This document shows, one piece after another, positions 34,289 to 45,703 of a stretch of DNA of 64,000 nucleotides. Each line of letters begins with the position of its first letter. The stretch's first letter is position 1. The DNA is taken from contig NC_092225.1 in NCBI RefSeq assembly GCF_036320965.1, forward strand, positions 263,010-327,009. The letters run 5' to 3'. The translations under genes were made by a program, and so were the position numbers. The stretch comes from Panulirus ornatus. Lineage: Eukaryota > Arthropoda > Malacostraca > Decapoda > Palinuridae. The notes beneath the pieces are model-generated. The model worked only from the letters and a program-made list of their open reading frames with translations. It searched no databases and was not told where the DNA came from.

Positions 34289-37200
34289 TTTTTTTGTCTT
34301 TTTTTTTTTGTCGCTGTCTCCCGCGTTTGCGAGGTAGTGCAAGGAAACAGACGAAAGAAATGGCCCAACCCACCCCCAAACACATGTATATACATACGTC
34401 CACACACACAAATATACATACCTACACAGCTTTCCATGGTTTACCCCAGACGCTTCACATGCCCTGATTCAATCCACTGACAGCACGTCAACCCCAGTAT
34501 ACCACATCGATCCAATTCACTCTATTCCTTGCCCTCCTTTCACCCTCCTGCATGTTCAGGCCCCGATCACACAAAATCTTTTTCACTCCATCTTTCCACC
34601 TCCAATTTGGTCTCCCACTTCTCCTCGTTCCCTCCACCTCCGACACATATATCCTCTTGGTCAATCTTTCCTCACTCATTCTCTCCATGTGCCCAAACCA
34701 TTTCAAAACACCCTCTTCTGCTCTCTCAACCATGCTCTTTTTATTTCCACACATCTCTCTTACCCTTACGTTACTTACTCGATCAAACCACCTCACACCA
34801 CACATTGTCCTCAAACATCTCATTTCCAGCACATCCATCCTCCTGCGCACAACTCTATCCATAGTCCACGCCTCGCAACCATACAACATTGTTGGAACCA
34901 CTATTCCTTCAAACATACCCATTTTTGCTTTCCGAGATAATGTTCTCGACTTCCACACATTCTTCAAGGCTCCCAGAATTTTCGCCCCCTCCCCCACCCT
35001 ATGATCCACTTCCGCTTCCATGGTTCCATCTGCTGCCAGATCCACTCCCAGATATCTAAAACACTTTACTTCCTCCAGTTTTTCTCCATTCAAACTTACC
35101 TCCCAATTGACTTGACCCTCAACCCTACTGTACCTAATAACCTTGCTCTTATTCACATTTACTCATAACTTTCTTCTTTCACACACTTTACCAAACTCAG
35201 TCACCAGCTTCTGCAGTTTCTCACATGAATCAGCCACCAGCGCTGTATCATCAGCGAACAACAACTGACTCACTTCCCAAGCTCTCTCATCCCCAACAGA
35301 CTTCATACTTGCCCCTCTTTCCAAAAGTCTTGCATTCACCTTCCTAACAACCCCATCCATAAACAAATTAAACAACCATGGAGACATCACACACCCCTGC
35401 CGCAAACCTACATTCACTGAGAACCAATCACTTTCCTCTCTTCCTACACGTACACATGCCTTACATCCTCGATAAAAACTTTTCACTGCTTCTAACAACT
35501 TTCCTCCCACACCATATATTCTTAATACCTTCCACAGAGCATCTCTATCAACTCTATCATATGCCTTCTCCAGATCCATAAATGCTACATACAAATCCAT
35601 TTGCTTTTCTAAGTATTTCTCACATACATTCTTCAAAGGAAACACCTTGATCCACACATCCTCTACCACTTCTGAAACCACACTGCTCTTCCCCAATCAG
35701 ATGCTCTGTACATGCCTTCACCCTCTCAATCAATACCCTCCCATATAATTTACCAGGAATACTCAACAAACTTATACCTCTGTAATTTGAGCACTCACTC
35801 TTATCCCCTTTGCCTTTGTACAATGGCACTATGCACGCATTCCGCCAATCCTCAGGCACCTCACCATGAGTCATACGTACATTAAATAACCTTACCAACC
35901 AGTCAATAATAGAGTCACCCCCTTTTTTAATAAATTCCACTGCAATACCATCCAAACCTGCTGCCTTGCCGGCTTTCATCTTCCGCAAAGCTTTTACTAC
36001 CTCTTCTCTGTTTACCAAATCATTTTCCCTAACCCTCTCACTTTGCACACCACCTCGACCAAAACACCCTATATCTGCCACTCTATCATCAAACACATTC
36101 ATCAACAAACCTTCAAAATACTCACTCCATCTCCTTCTCACATCACCACTACTTATCACCTCCCCATTTGCGCCCTTCACTGAAGTTCCCATTTGCTCCC
36201 TTGTCTTTCGCACTTTATTTACCTCCTTCCAGAACATGTTTTTATTCTCCCTAAAATTTAATGATACTCTCTCACCTCAACTCTCATTTGCCCTCTTTTT
36301 CACCTCTTGCACCTTTCTCTTGACCTCCTGTCTCTTTCTTTTATACATCTCCCACTCAATTTCATTTTTTCCCTGCAAAAATTGTCCAAATGCCTCTCTC
36401 TTCTCTTTCACTAATAATCTTACTTCTTCATCCCACCACTCACTACCCTTTCTAATCAACCCACCTCACACGCTTCTCATGCCACAAGCATCTTTTGCGC
36501 AATCCATCACTGATTCCCTAAATACATCCCATTCCTCCCCCACTCCCCTTACTTCCATTGTTCTCACCTTTTTCCATTCTGTACTCAGTCTCTCCTGGTA
36601 CTTCCTCACACAAGTCTCCTTCCCAAGCTCACTTACTCTCACCACCCTCTTCACCCCAACATTCACTCTTCTGAAAACCCATACAAATCTTCACCATAGC
36701 CTCCACAAGATAATGATCAGACATCCCTCCAGTTGCACCTCTCAGCACATTAACATCCAAAAGTCTCTCTTTTGCGCGCCTGTCAATTAACACGTAATCC
36801 AATAACGCTTTCTGGCCATCTGTCCTACTTACATACATATACTTATGTATATCTCGCTTTTTAAACGAGGTATTCCCAATCACCAGTCCTTTTTCAGCAC
36901 ATAAATCTATAAGCTCTTCACCATTTCCATTTACAACACTGAACACCCCATGTATACCAATTATTCCCTCAACTGCCACATTACTCACCTTTGCATTCAA
37001 ATCACCCATCACTATAACCCGGTCTCGTGCATCAAAACCACTAACACACTCATTCAGCTGCTCCCAAAACACTTGCCTCTCATGATCTTTCTTCTCATGC
37101 CGAGGTGCATATGCACCAATAATCACCCATCTCTCTCCATCAACTTTCAGTTTTACCCATATTAATCGAGAATTTACTTTCTTACATTCTATCACATACT

Positions 37201-37618
37201 CCCACAACTCCTGTTTCAGGAGTACTGCTACTCCTTCCCTTGCTCTTGTCCTCTCACTAACCCCTGACTTTACTCCCAAGACATTCCCAAACCACTCTTC
37301 CCATTTACCCTTGAGCTTCGTTTCACTAAGAGCCAAAACATCCAGGTTCCTTTCCTCAAACATACTACCTATCTCTCCTTTTTTTCATTTCTTGGTTACA
37401 TCCACACACATTTAGACACCGCAGTCTGAGCCTTCGAGGAGGATGAGCACTCCCCGCGTGACTCCTTCTTCTGTTTCCCATTTTCGAAAGTTAAAAAATA
37501 CAAGGAGGGGAGGATTTCTGGTCCCCCGCTCCTGTCCCCTCTAGTCGCCTTCTACGACACGCGAGGAATGCGTGGGAAGCATTCTTTCACCCCTATCCCC
37601 AGGGATAATATATATATT
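34289..37618 (-). mobile_element. Full-length RTE-A copy with 9-bp TSD (reference copy)
   Basis: About 3.33 kb, TSD ATCAGAGAT (34280-34288 and 37619-37627), poly-T at 34289 onward, short-form 3' UTR. It runs to the 5' head at 37609 plus about 9 nt of TA-rich sequence before the TSD. Minus-strand order: 5' UTR; endonuclease frame 37363-36629 (SETKLKG, GDLNAKVSN, DYVLIDRRAKE, GGMSDHYLVEA); linker; RT frames 36237-35620 and 35696-35163 (LDGIAVEFIKKG, FMDLEKAYDRVD, LLFADDTALVAD); C-terminal domain 35156-34488. I count about five lesions: frameshift near 36665, stop in ESWGERV (about 36275), missing base in ITSSGD, frameshift near 35645 and a stop at KLRVNVNK (35163). It is the best template for the family, inactive but recent. 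Confidence 0.95.
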
Positions 37619-37627
37619 ATCAGAGAT

Positions 37628-38634
37628 ATAGATAGATATTTGATTTTCTTGAAATAAAGGCTATTACATTTTGATTTGAGGAGTACTGCCCAGGATTGGC
37701 ACTGTGAATGTTTCTTTAGTAAGGGATTCAGCTTCAGTAATAGGTGGATAAACCTTTGTTTGTAAGAGGAGTTGAATTCATAAATTTGAAGCAGCTTTCT
37801 TACATGTATTCTGGTGTATAGACTACACCTAAATGATCAGGGAGCAGAGCATTTAGGCAGACTCATTAGTGATTTGCTTATGAGTTTTGATGAAAAATGC
37901 AGCCCTTGTGGAGCAAACCCATTACCTCTTGTAAGTACTTTTTGAACAAATTATCAGTCATATCAAAGTATTTAAGCATGAAGTGTACATACAAGATTTC
38001 AGAGTCAGAGACAACTGTATTGGGAGAAAATTCTATGATTGGGATTTCTGAATTTTTGGCTAGATTTTAAAGATAGAGATTTCCTCACTGATTACACAAT
38101 TTTAGGGTACATTCTGTTTAACTTCATATGGAAAACAAGGTATATGGTGTTGACTTGCTCTATTTTAAAGCTCATCTTTATCCTATGATGATGAAGTTTT
38201 AACCACTGACTTTGTTTTTATTCTAAATTCAAGATAGTCTTTGTAAGAAAATATGAGTGGGACTAGTTTACACCAAAGGTAGACGGTTGACTTTATCATT
38301 ACATAACATTGGGACATTTTTAACATGATATCTGTGTAGTGGATGAAATCCTTTTCCAGTGGTTCTGGATGAAAACTGTACCTAGAATTACTTGATAGTG
38401 TCCAAATCTAACTGGCTAAAAGACCTACTTGTGATGAAAACATCATAGCTTTAATCAGTCTGTCTATTTATCTACTCGTCTAGATCTCTTTGACTGTTCC
38501 CTCTGAGAACTCTCATCAGGGGATGGCCATAGCAAAAGAGTCTCCACTTGTCCCTCTCCTTACATGTTTCCCTCACATACATCATTCAATGCATTCTTCC
38601 ACTTTTCTCTCCTTACAATTCATTGACGTATCTT
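37628..38634. other. PGAP2 intron 2, unique segment
   Basis: About 1 kb AT-rich. No feature recognised. Confidence 0.4.
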
Positions 38635-39050
38635 TGTCTTGAATATTGTGTTCAGTTTTGGTCACCTTACTTGAAAAAGGCTTAAAAAGAGTGGAGAGAA
38701 TACAGTGCTAACACAGGCTAAGAAACAAATCCTTTGAGAGCTTATTAAATGACTTAAATCTGTAAGTTTAGAAAAGAGAAGATTAAGGGTGATGTAATAC
38801 AGGTATTCAAAATGACCAAAGGCTTCAATAATCAGTCTAACAAGCTACTTATGGCTTGATTTGTTTGATTTCACTCACAGTAATGGATACAAACTTTTGG
38901 ATAAGCATTTCACCTCAGATGAGGCTTATTAACTATTCTTCAACAGGCTTGTTAACATATGGAATGATTTACTGATTAGAGTGATTGAAAGCAGTACCAT
39001 AGATACATTTAAGAATAGACTTGATGAACATTTTACTTTAAGTCTATGAC
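38635..39050 (+). mobile_element. CR1/L2-like LINE, C-terminal end of RT ORF (decayed)
   Basis: In shifting frames it reads CLEYCVQFWSPYLKK, RVERIQ, LNDL, LEKRRLR, GDVIQVFKMTKGFN, KLLMAFDLF, GYKLLDKHFTSDEA, FFNRLVNIWNDL, SSTIDTFKNRLDEHF. This is the characteristic post-RT block of CR1/L2-type non-LTR elements. Several frameshifts and stops show it is an old fossil. Confidence 0.78.
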
Positions 39051-39289
39051 TGACATTGTTTGCATTTTCCTAGTTACTTGGAAAATATGCTGTTTTTTTA
39101 TTTGAATCCTCCTTATGCCCTTCTGCTAATAACTCACTCATGTATGAGTTTTTGACATTTTCCAAGGTCACAAACAGCCTGTAAAGGTTGTCTGTTGCAG
39201 TTTGTGTTTCTTTGTGTTTGTAAAGTTTGTCTGTCACAGTTTGTGTTTCTTTGTGCTCCTTTGTATAAAACACTTTTTGAACTATTATG

Positions 39290-40600
39290 ACTTCAAAAAT
39301 ATCTGATTTGACCTTTCATTGCACGCATACTTCTTGATGTACTCTTGATCTTATTCATATCTTCAGCCTTCATGGTTCTGTTTGCTGCCACATCCACTGC
39401 TAGTTACTTGAAGTGCTCCATTTCCTACTTGTTCCATTCTATTTAGACTTAGCTTCCAACCTTCCATCGCATTATTCTGCTGCACCTCATTACCCTGCTT
39501 TTTGTTCACAATTCACAGAAACCACATTGCCCCTCTCCACTTATAACATATTCTATAAGATATTCTGTACATGCCATTACCCTCTTGACCACCACTCTTT
39601 TTTGCCATTTACTTTTCACACAAAGTCCTCAGAGCAAACACCTGGTCCACATACCTTGTACCTTTCCAGAAATTACGTTGCTTTTTCCACTTTTAAGGTA
39701 TTCTCTACTTGCCACTACCTTCTTAATCACCACTCCCTGTACAGTTTACCAGGTAAAGTAACAAGTTTATACCTCTTTCATTTGAGCATTAACTTTTATA
39801 CTCCTTGTTTTTGGATAATAGTAATATATATGCATTTTGCCAGTCCTCATGCATGTCGCCTTGGGCCATAGATATGTTGATTAGTCTGACTTATCAATCA
39901 AAAACTTAATCCTTTCTTGAGAAAATTACGATCCCATTTATTCCTGGTGCTTTAGCACTGTCTTTTCCTAGATGTTAGGTACCACTTCTCTTTCCACTCT
40001 ACCATTTGTCATGACTGTATCACCTTATGCCATGTATGTTCCTTCATTTAAAACACACTGTATTGACCATCTTATCCTCAAACACATTCAACAATCCATC
40101 GTAGTACTTGCCTTATCTATTTTTGATACCTTTACCTTTTACCACTCTTCATTTTCTTTCCTCAGTGTTGCTCCCATTTGTTTTCTAGTTCTCTTCACAC
40201 TGCATGCCTCCTTCCAAAACATTTTCTAGTGTTCTGATACTCTATTACCCTATCTCTTTTTTTACTATCTTTTTCAGCTCTTGTTCATTTCTCTATACCA
40301 TTTTCACTTTCTTTTGCACTATTCTCAATCACTTGCACTCCCCCCTTCCTGCAGTTAACATCCATACACCTCCCTTTTCTCTTTCACTAGCAATGTGACT
40401 TCCCTATCTCAGTACTCATTACCCTATCATGTATGTCCACATCCTCCCATTTGCATGCCATACACTTCAGATGTACATGTAAATGCAGTGTCTCCAAATA
40501 CCCTCAGTGCCTCCTCCACTCCCCTTGTGTTGTTATTCTCACCCTGTGTCACGTTTCTTACTGAGACTAAATCTTAGTGTATAGTTTCCCATACTTTCAG
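39290..40600 (-). mobile_element. Old diverged RTE-type fragment
   Basis: Minus strand: AVDVAANRTMKAED-like text near 39380 (compare GVDLAADGTMEAEV), GQCGFCEL near 39520 (compare EEQCGFRSG), VDQVFALR near 39640, KAPGINGIVIFSRK near 39930 (compare KAAGLDGIAVEFIKK) and linker text to about 40560. Whether it belongs to RTE-A or RTE-B is unclear. It ends about 70 nt before exon 3. Confidence 0.68.
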
Positions 40601-40672
40601 CCTTTCCATTGCGATCTGTTTCTCTTTACTCATGACCTCTAGATTTATTATCAGTTGTACTTTTTTTTACAG

Positions 40673-40760
40673 AATGCAGTGAAAGTTACCACATTCCTGA
40701 ATGTTGTTGAAAATATTGCTCTTCTTGGTCTTTCATTTGTCTCATCAAAAGAAAATTATG
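40673..40760 (+). CDS. PGAP2: PGAP2 third coding exon
   Basis: The acceptor has a strong pyrimidine tract (TTTTTTTTACAG|AAT) and the donor is ATG|GTAAGT. 88 nt start in phase 0 and end in phase 1, giving residues 104-132 plus one base. The peptide NAVKVTTFLNVVENIALLGL and SFVSSKENY matches the LNVVENLALL membrane span of PGAP2. The number of residues between SAPRFL and LNVVEN equals that in vertebrate PGAP2 as I recall it, so no exon is missing between exons 2 and 3. Confidence 0.92.
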
Positions 40761-40862
40761 GTAAGTATTTACTCAGTGAAGGGCATCTTTCTGTGTGTCA
40801 GATTTTATGTTCATTATGTTATGAATAATATGAATATATCTTTTAGTATCTGTATTCAAATA

Positions 40863-41364
40863 CAGGTTGAGCATCCCTTATCCAAAATCCAAAATGTTCC
40901 AAAGTACATAACTTTTTGAGCAGCAACAGAAAAGTACAAGTAGAAAATTCCATACCTAAACACATTATTTTTTCATTGTATTAATGATATTTCATATTTT
41001 TTAACTTAAGTACTTATGTGTTAATAAGTGTAAGAAAATGATTGCTTATCAGTAGCATATAAATTCAGAGCCAGGAATGAAGGTGATGCTAACCAACGAG
41101 ATTGTCCATGTGGGCGGCTGAGGTTGTGACGCCTTAACTTTCTAATGGTTCATTGCCACACAGACTTTCTTTCATATGCAAAATTATTGAAAATTTTTTA
41201 TGAATTACCTAAGGGTATGTGTATCAGGTGTATATGAAACATAAGTGGATTGTGTGTTTAGACTTGGGTCCCATCCCCAAGATATCTCATTATGTACATG
41301 CAAATATTCCAAAATCCGAAACACTTCTGGTCCTAGGCATTTCAGAGTAGGAATACTCAACCTG
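40863..41364 (-). mobile_element. Tigger (pogo/mariner) non-autonomous DNA transposon, MER2-like
   Basis: 502 bp flanked by TA dinucleotides (40861-40862 and 41365-41366). The ends are inverted: CAGGTTGAGCATCC at left, and at right the reverse complement of CAGGTTGAGTATTCC. Read on the minus strand, the order of blocks (CAGAAGTGTTTCGGATTTTG, ATGAGATATCTTGGGGATGG, GACCCAAGTCTAAACAC, TTATGTTTCATATACACC, GGACAATCTCG) closely follows the mammalian MER2/Tigger repeat as I remember it. No transposase frame is present, so it would need a partner in trans. Confidence 0.87.
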
Positions 41365-41366
41365 TA

Positions 41367-43535
41367 CTGAATTTACTTGGTTTACAGAAGATTGTCCAGA
41401 CATAAGCTGTTCAGAATGACTGGTGACTTTTACATTGTCTCTTTGCACAAAGTTGACATATAACAATTGGTGCTAAGGCCTAATTAAGCCAAACTTAATT
41501 AAGCCTTAATAAGATTGGCTAACCAAACCCTGTAAAAGCTGAATTTCCTTTATTTTTATACGTTCTAACCAAACCATACTCGAGCAAACGTATTTTAAAA
41601 CATCAGCACTGTATTAAAGCTGAGTATTAATGGTACATGTGTGTTTTTCTATGATTCCATTGTATTCTTAGAGTCACGTTGAGTAATTTTCATGCCAAGA
41701 TATTGATAATCAAATGATTAACTTGTGTAAACTAGATTGAGCTGAACAGAGCTGACTTGACCTGACATGATTTAAACATATATAACTTAACAGAACCTAC
41801 CCTTGCCAATCTAACCCGTGGTAATGTAATCTGATTGTGCTTTGCTTTACCTTACATTAACTCTTAAACCTGACCTCTGCATTAGAGTTACATGGGAGGT
41901 TTTTTGATCAATTTTTATGTGCTACCATAGAATTATCAGGAGAATCAAAGTATGCTGGAATAACTGTGTCAGTATCTAGTGATGCAGCTCCTAGTGGCTG
42001 TCTTCATGGCCTCTCTAAAATGCAATTGTCGTACATACTTTCCCCTAGTGGTCTTCTGCTTTACCTCTGTCTGCCTTTGTTCCACCTTTTACTAATCTAG
42101 CTTGGACACTTCTTTTAGTCATCATTCTTTGTCATTTTCCTCATATTAAAAAGATTCCCATATCAATACTTTTTCAACTGCATTTTTATCAGAAAGTATT
42201 GTATTTGTTTTGAATAATTGTGGTCCGTTCAAGTATCCCAACACTGTAGTCCTGACTTTTGCAATTCTTACCATATTACATAAAGACCACTTCTTTTTGA
42301 CTGTCAGTCACAGACTGTTCTTGTTATTCTTCTCTTTACTGTTCTTTTGTCTTGTTTGTACCACTTCAGTACAGTATCCTGAATTTAGTAAACTTTCGAT
42401 GCTATGAATGTCAATCTACACACATGATTTCCTTTGACAGTTTGAATTCTGAACACATTGGAGGCTGTATTTGCTGGCCATATGTGGCAACCCAAACAAA
42501 GGATGAGTCACTGGAGGCTTGATAACCTGCTTGTGACCATGGTAAGCACTTATGCACCTTTTCTAGGGACCTTCTGTGTCTGTGGTGGCACCCGCCCCAC
42601 CCACATCATCCGCCATTCTACACTTCCACCGTGATTGAGGGTTGCCCAATCCAAAAAATAACGTATTTTTTCCTAAACTCAAGGGTGTTTTGAAGCTGGT
42701 GATAAGAAAAGAAGGGTTTTAGTTTTTCTGCACATAATGTTATGAATAAAAAAAAGATGAAATGTGTGTAACTTGCTTACAGAGGATTGGCCACTCCTGC
42801 AAATACTGTAGTATGTTTTCCCAAAACAAGGAACTCATTACATCTTACTTTTTAAGATTTTTTTTTCTTATTCTCTAATGTATGTTTTCATAGATTAAAA
42901 GAATAAAGATATTTTTGCTATTTTTTGTGAACTGGGGAAGGCTTATGAAATCAGTTGCATACCAAAAGGGTTTACATACCCATTTCCCTATATCTCTTGA
43001 AATTTTTCCTTTATCACTTGTTACAACCACTTAAGATCTCTTTCTAGGAGCAAAGGACATGTTTTTGTGAGCCCTCTCTGCATGTATGTAAAGAATCAGA
43101 AGTCATTAGTTTGGGAAGGTGGTTTCCAGTGTTTGTCTTTCTGAGGAACCTTTCCATGGAGGTGACAAGCATATATGTCTTTAGATATCCTTTACATGTT
43201 TGTTGATGATACTTCATTCTTAAGTGTCAAAGGTTGATCTGGTGTGGTCTTAGGGTTGCTACCATCAGTGATGAAGGACCTAAGTGTGCCAAAAATAGTT
43301 TTTTCTTCTATACTTAGCCTCTTGATGAAGAGCTCTTCTCAAACCCTCTTCCTCAGTGGTAGTTGGCTCTCATGGTTTGTAGGACAAACTGACCCAGGAG
43401 AGAAATGTGAATTTTGAAGATTAAAAAACTCTCTTGGATGGGTCCAGGAACATTTTTTCCAAGATACATTTCCTGCTCCTCCTTCCCATTCTTTCTAAAA
43501 ATTATTCCCTTAAGTGAAGGTGACCATCATTGGGG
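41367..43535. other. PGAP2 intron 3, unique segment
   Basis: About 2.2 kb of AT-rich intron. Degenerate AACCTNACC-like patches lie at about 41740-41880. One stretch with good splice-site context (42441-42541) is described separately. No repeat family recognised. Confidence 0.4.
42441..42541 (+). other. Possible cryptic or cassette exon in PGAP2 intron 3
   Basis: 101 bp between an acceptor-like TTTCCTTTGACAG and a donor ATG|GTAAGC. If joined to exon 3 (phase 1) it gives a stop at the second codon (V then TGA), so inclusion would truncate the protein. Another frame is open for about 33 codons (LNTLEAVFAGHMWQPKQRM), but it follows that TGA. I do not recognise the peptide. Exons 3 and 4 join perfectly without it. 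Confidence 0.25.
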
Positions 43536-43539
43536 TGAC

Positions 43540-45452
43540 ATCTGTATTTAGTATTCCTGGGAAATTGTATGGGAGGGTGAAGGCATGTACAGAGCATCAG
43601 ATTGGGGAAGAGCGGTGTGGCTTCAGAAGTGGTGGAGGATGTGTGGATCAGGTGTTTGCTTTGAAGAATGTATGTGAGAAATACTTAGAAAAGCAAATGG
43701 ATTTGTATGTAGCATTTATAGATCTGGAGAAGGCATATGATAGAGTTGATAGAGTTGCTCTGTGGTAGGTATTAAAAATATATGGTGTGGTAGGCAAGTT
43801 GTTATAAGCAGTGAAAAGTTTTTATCGAGGATGTAAGGCATGTGTACGAGTAGGAAGAGAGGAAAGTGATTAGTTCTCAGTGAATGTTGGTTTGTGGCAG
43901 GAGTGCGTGATGTCTCCATGGTTGTTTGATTTGTTTATGGATAGGGTTGTTAGGGAGGTGAATGCAAGAGTTTTGGAAAGAGGGGAAAGTATGCAGTCTG
44001 TTGTGAATGAGAGAGCTTGGGAAGTGAGTCAGTTGTTGCTCGCTGATGATACAGCGCTGGTGGCTGATTTGTGTAAGAAACTGCAGAAGCTGGTGAGTGA
44101 GTTTGGTAAAGTGTGTGAAAGAAGAAAGCTGAGAGTAAATGTGAATAAGAGCAAGGTTCTTAGGTACAGTAGGGTTGGGGGACAAGTCAATTGGGAGGTG
44201 AGTTTAAATGGAGAAAAAGTGGAGGAAGTGAAGTGCTTTAGATATCTGGGAGTGGATTTGGCAGCAGATGGAACCATGGAAGCTGAAGTGAGTCATAGGG
44301 TGGGAGAGGGGGCGAAAGTGCTGGGAGCGTTGAAAAATGTGTGGAAGGCGAGAACATTATATCAGAAAGTAAAAATGGGTATGTTTGAAGGAATAGTGGT
44401 TCCAACAAGGTTATACATTGTGAGGCGTGGGCTATAGATAGAGTTGTGCGGAGGAGGGGGGATGTGCTGGTAATGAGATGTTTAAGGACAATGTGTGGTG
44501 TGAGGTGGTTTGATGGAGTAAGTAATGAAAGGGTAAGAGAGATGTGTGGTAATAAAAAGAGTGTGGTTGAAAGAGCAGAAGAGGGTGTTTTGAAATGGTT
44601 TGGTCACATGGAGAGAATGAGTGAGGAAAGATTGACCAAGAGGATATATGTGTCAGAGGGGAAGGGATCAAGGAGAAGTGGGAGACCAAATTGGAGGTGA
44701 AAAGATGGAGTGAAAAAGATTTTGAGTGATCAGGGCCTGAACATGCAGGAGGGTGAAAGGCGTGTGGTTGAGAGAGCAGAAAAGGGTGTTTTGAAATGGT
44801 TTGGTCACATGGAGAGAATGAGTGAGGAAAGATTGACCAAGAGGATATATGTGTCAGAGGGGGAGGGATCAAGGAGAAGTGGGAGACCAAATTGGAGGTG
44901 AAAAGATGGAGTGAAAAAGATTTTGAGTGATCAGGGCCTGAACATGCAGGAGGGTGAAAGGTGTGCAAGGAATTGAGTGAATTGGAATGATGTCGTATAC
45001 CGGGGTCGACATGCAGTCGATGGATTGAACCAGGGCATGTGATGCGTCTGGGGTAAACCATGGAAAGTTCTGTGGGGCCTGGATGTGGAAAGGGAGCTGT
45101 GGTTTCGGTGCATTATACATGACAGCTAGAGACTGAGCGTGAATGAATGTGGCCTTTGTTGTCTTTTCCTAGTGCTACCTCGCACACATGCGGGGGAAGG
45201 GGGCTGTCATTTCATGTGTGGTGTGTTGGTGACGGGAATGAATAAGGGCAGACAGTATGAATTATGTACATGTGTATATATGTATATATCTGTGTGTGTA
45301 TATATGTGTATACGTTGAGATGTTTAGGTATGTATATTTGCGTGTGTGGACGTGTATGTATATACATGTGTATGTGGGTGGGTTGGGCCCCTCTTTCGTC
45401 TGTTTCCTTGCACTACCTCACTAATGCAGGAGACAGCGACAAAGTAAGATAT
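43540..45452 (+). mobile_element. RTE-A copy: RT, C-terminal domain with duplication, long 3' UTR
   Basis: Starts at SIPGKLYGR with a small deletion (VLIER lost), then CGFRSGGGCVDQVFALKN, FIDLEKAYDRVD (M to I next to the catalytic Asp), GLWQECVMSPWLFD, LLLADDTALVADLCKKL and NVNKSKVLRYSR. A long frame covers 43880-44437. A 201-bp tandem duplication (44561-44962) repeats VVERAE..GVLKWFGHME..VSEG. The long 3' UTR ends at AAAGTAAGATAT, interrupted by a SINE-R. Confidence 0.88.
44561..44962 (+). repeat. Tandem duplication (201 bp) within RTE-A C-terminal domain
   Basis: 44561-44761 and 44762-44962 match with only a few differences (GAAGAGGG/GAAAAGGG, GGGGAAGG/GGGGGAGG), sharing GTGTGG at the junction. 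It affects the same protein region as the duplication at 29090-29550 in another copy, but with different breakpoints. Confidence 0.93.
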
Positions 45453-45691
45453 TTTTATTTTTTTTCATACTATTCGCCATTTCCCGCGTTAGCAAGGTAG
45501 CGTTAAGAACAGAGGACTGGGCCTTAGAGGGAATATCCTCACCTGGCCCCCTTCTCTGTTTCTTCTTTTGGAAAATTAAAGAAAACGAGAGGGGAGGATT
45601 TCCAGCCACCCGCTCCCTCCCCTTTTAGTCACCTTCTACGACATGCAGGGAATACGTGGGAAGTATTCTTTCTCCCCTATCCCCAGGGATA
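45453..45691 (-). mobile_element. SINE-R copy 3
   Basis: 239 bp with a 12-bp TSD AAAGTAAGATAT (45441-45452 and 45692-45703), inserted at the very 3' end of an RTE-A copy. Sense strand begins TATCCCTGGGGATAGGGGAG and ends with the GCTACCTTGCTAACGCGGGAAATGGCGAATAG tail (broken here by single changes) and an A/T-rich tail. Confidence 0.92.
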
Positions 45692-45703
45692 AAAGTAAGA
45701 TAT

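Noticed and set aside
37510..37609. HDV-like self-cleaving ribozyme in the RTE-A/SINE-R 5' head
   Set aside because: The AAGGCGACTAA segment resembles the HDV J4/2 strand and a TTCCCAC loop sits where L3 would be, but I could not form matching P1 and P2 helices from the flanking sequence. I keep only the claim of a structured head.
39413..39871. 152-codon plus frame at 39413-39871 as a gene
   Set aside because: The minus strand shows diverged RTE motifs (VDQVFALR, GQCGF), so the plus frame is incidental.
41740..41880. Interstitial telomere-like (CCTAA)n remnant
   Set aside because: Only scattered AACCTNACC-like words are present, with no run of the arthropod TTAGG unit.
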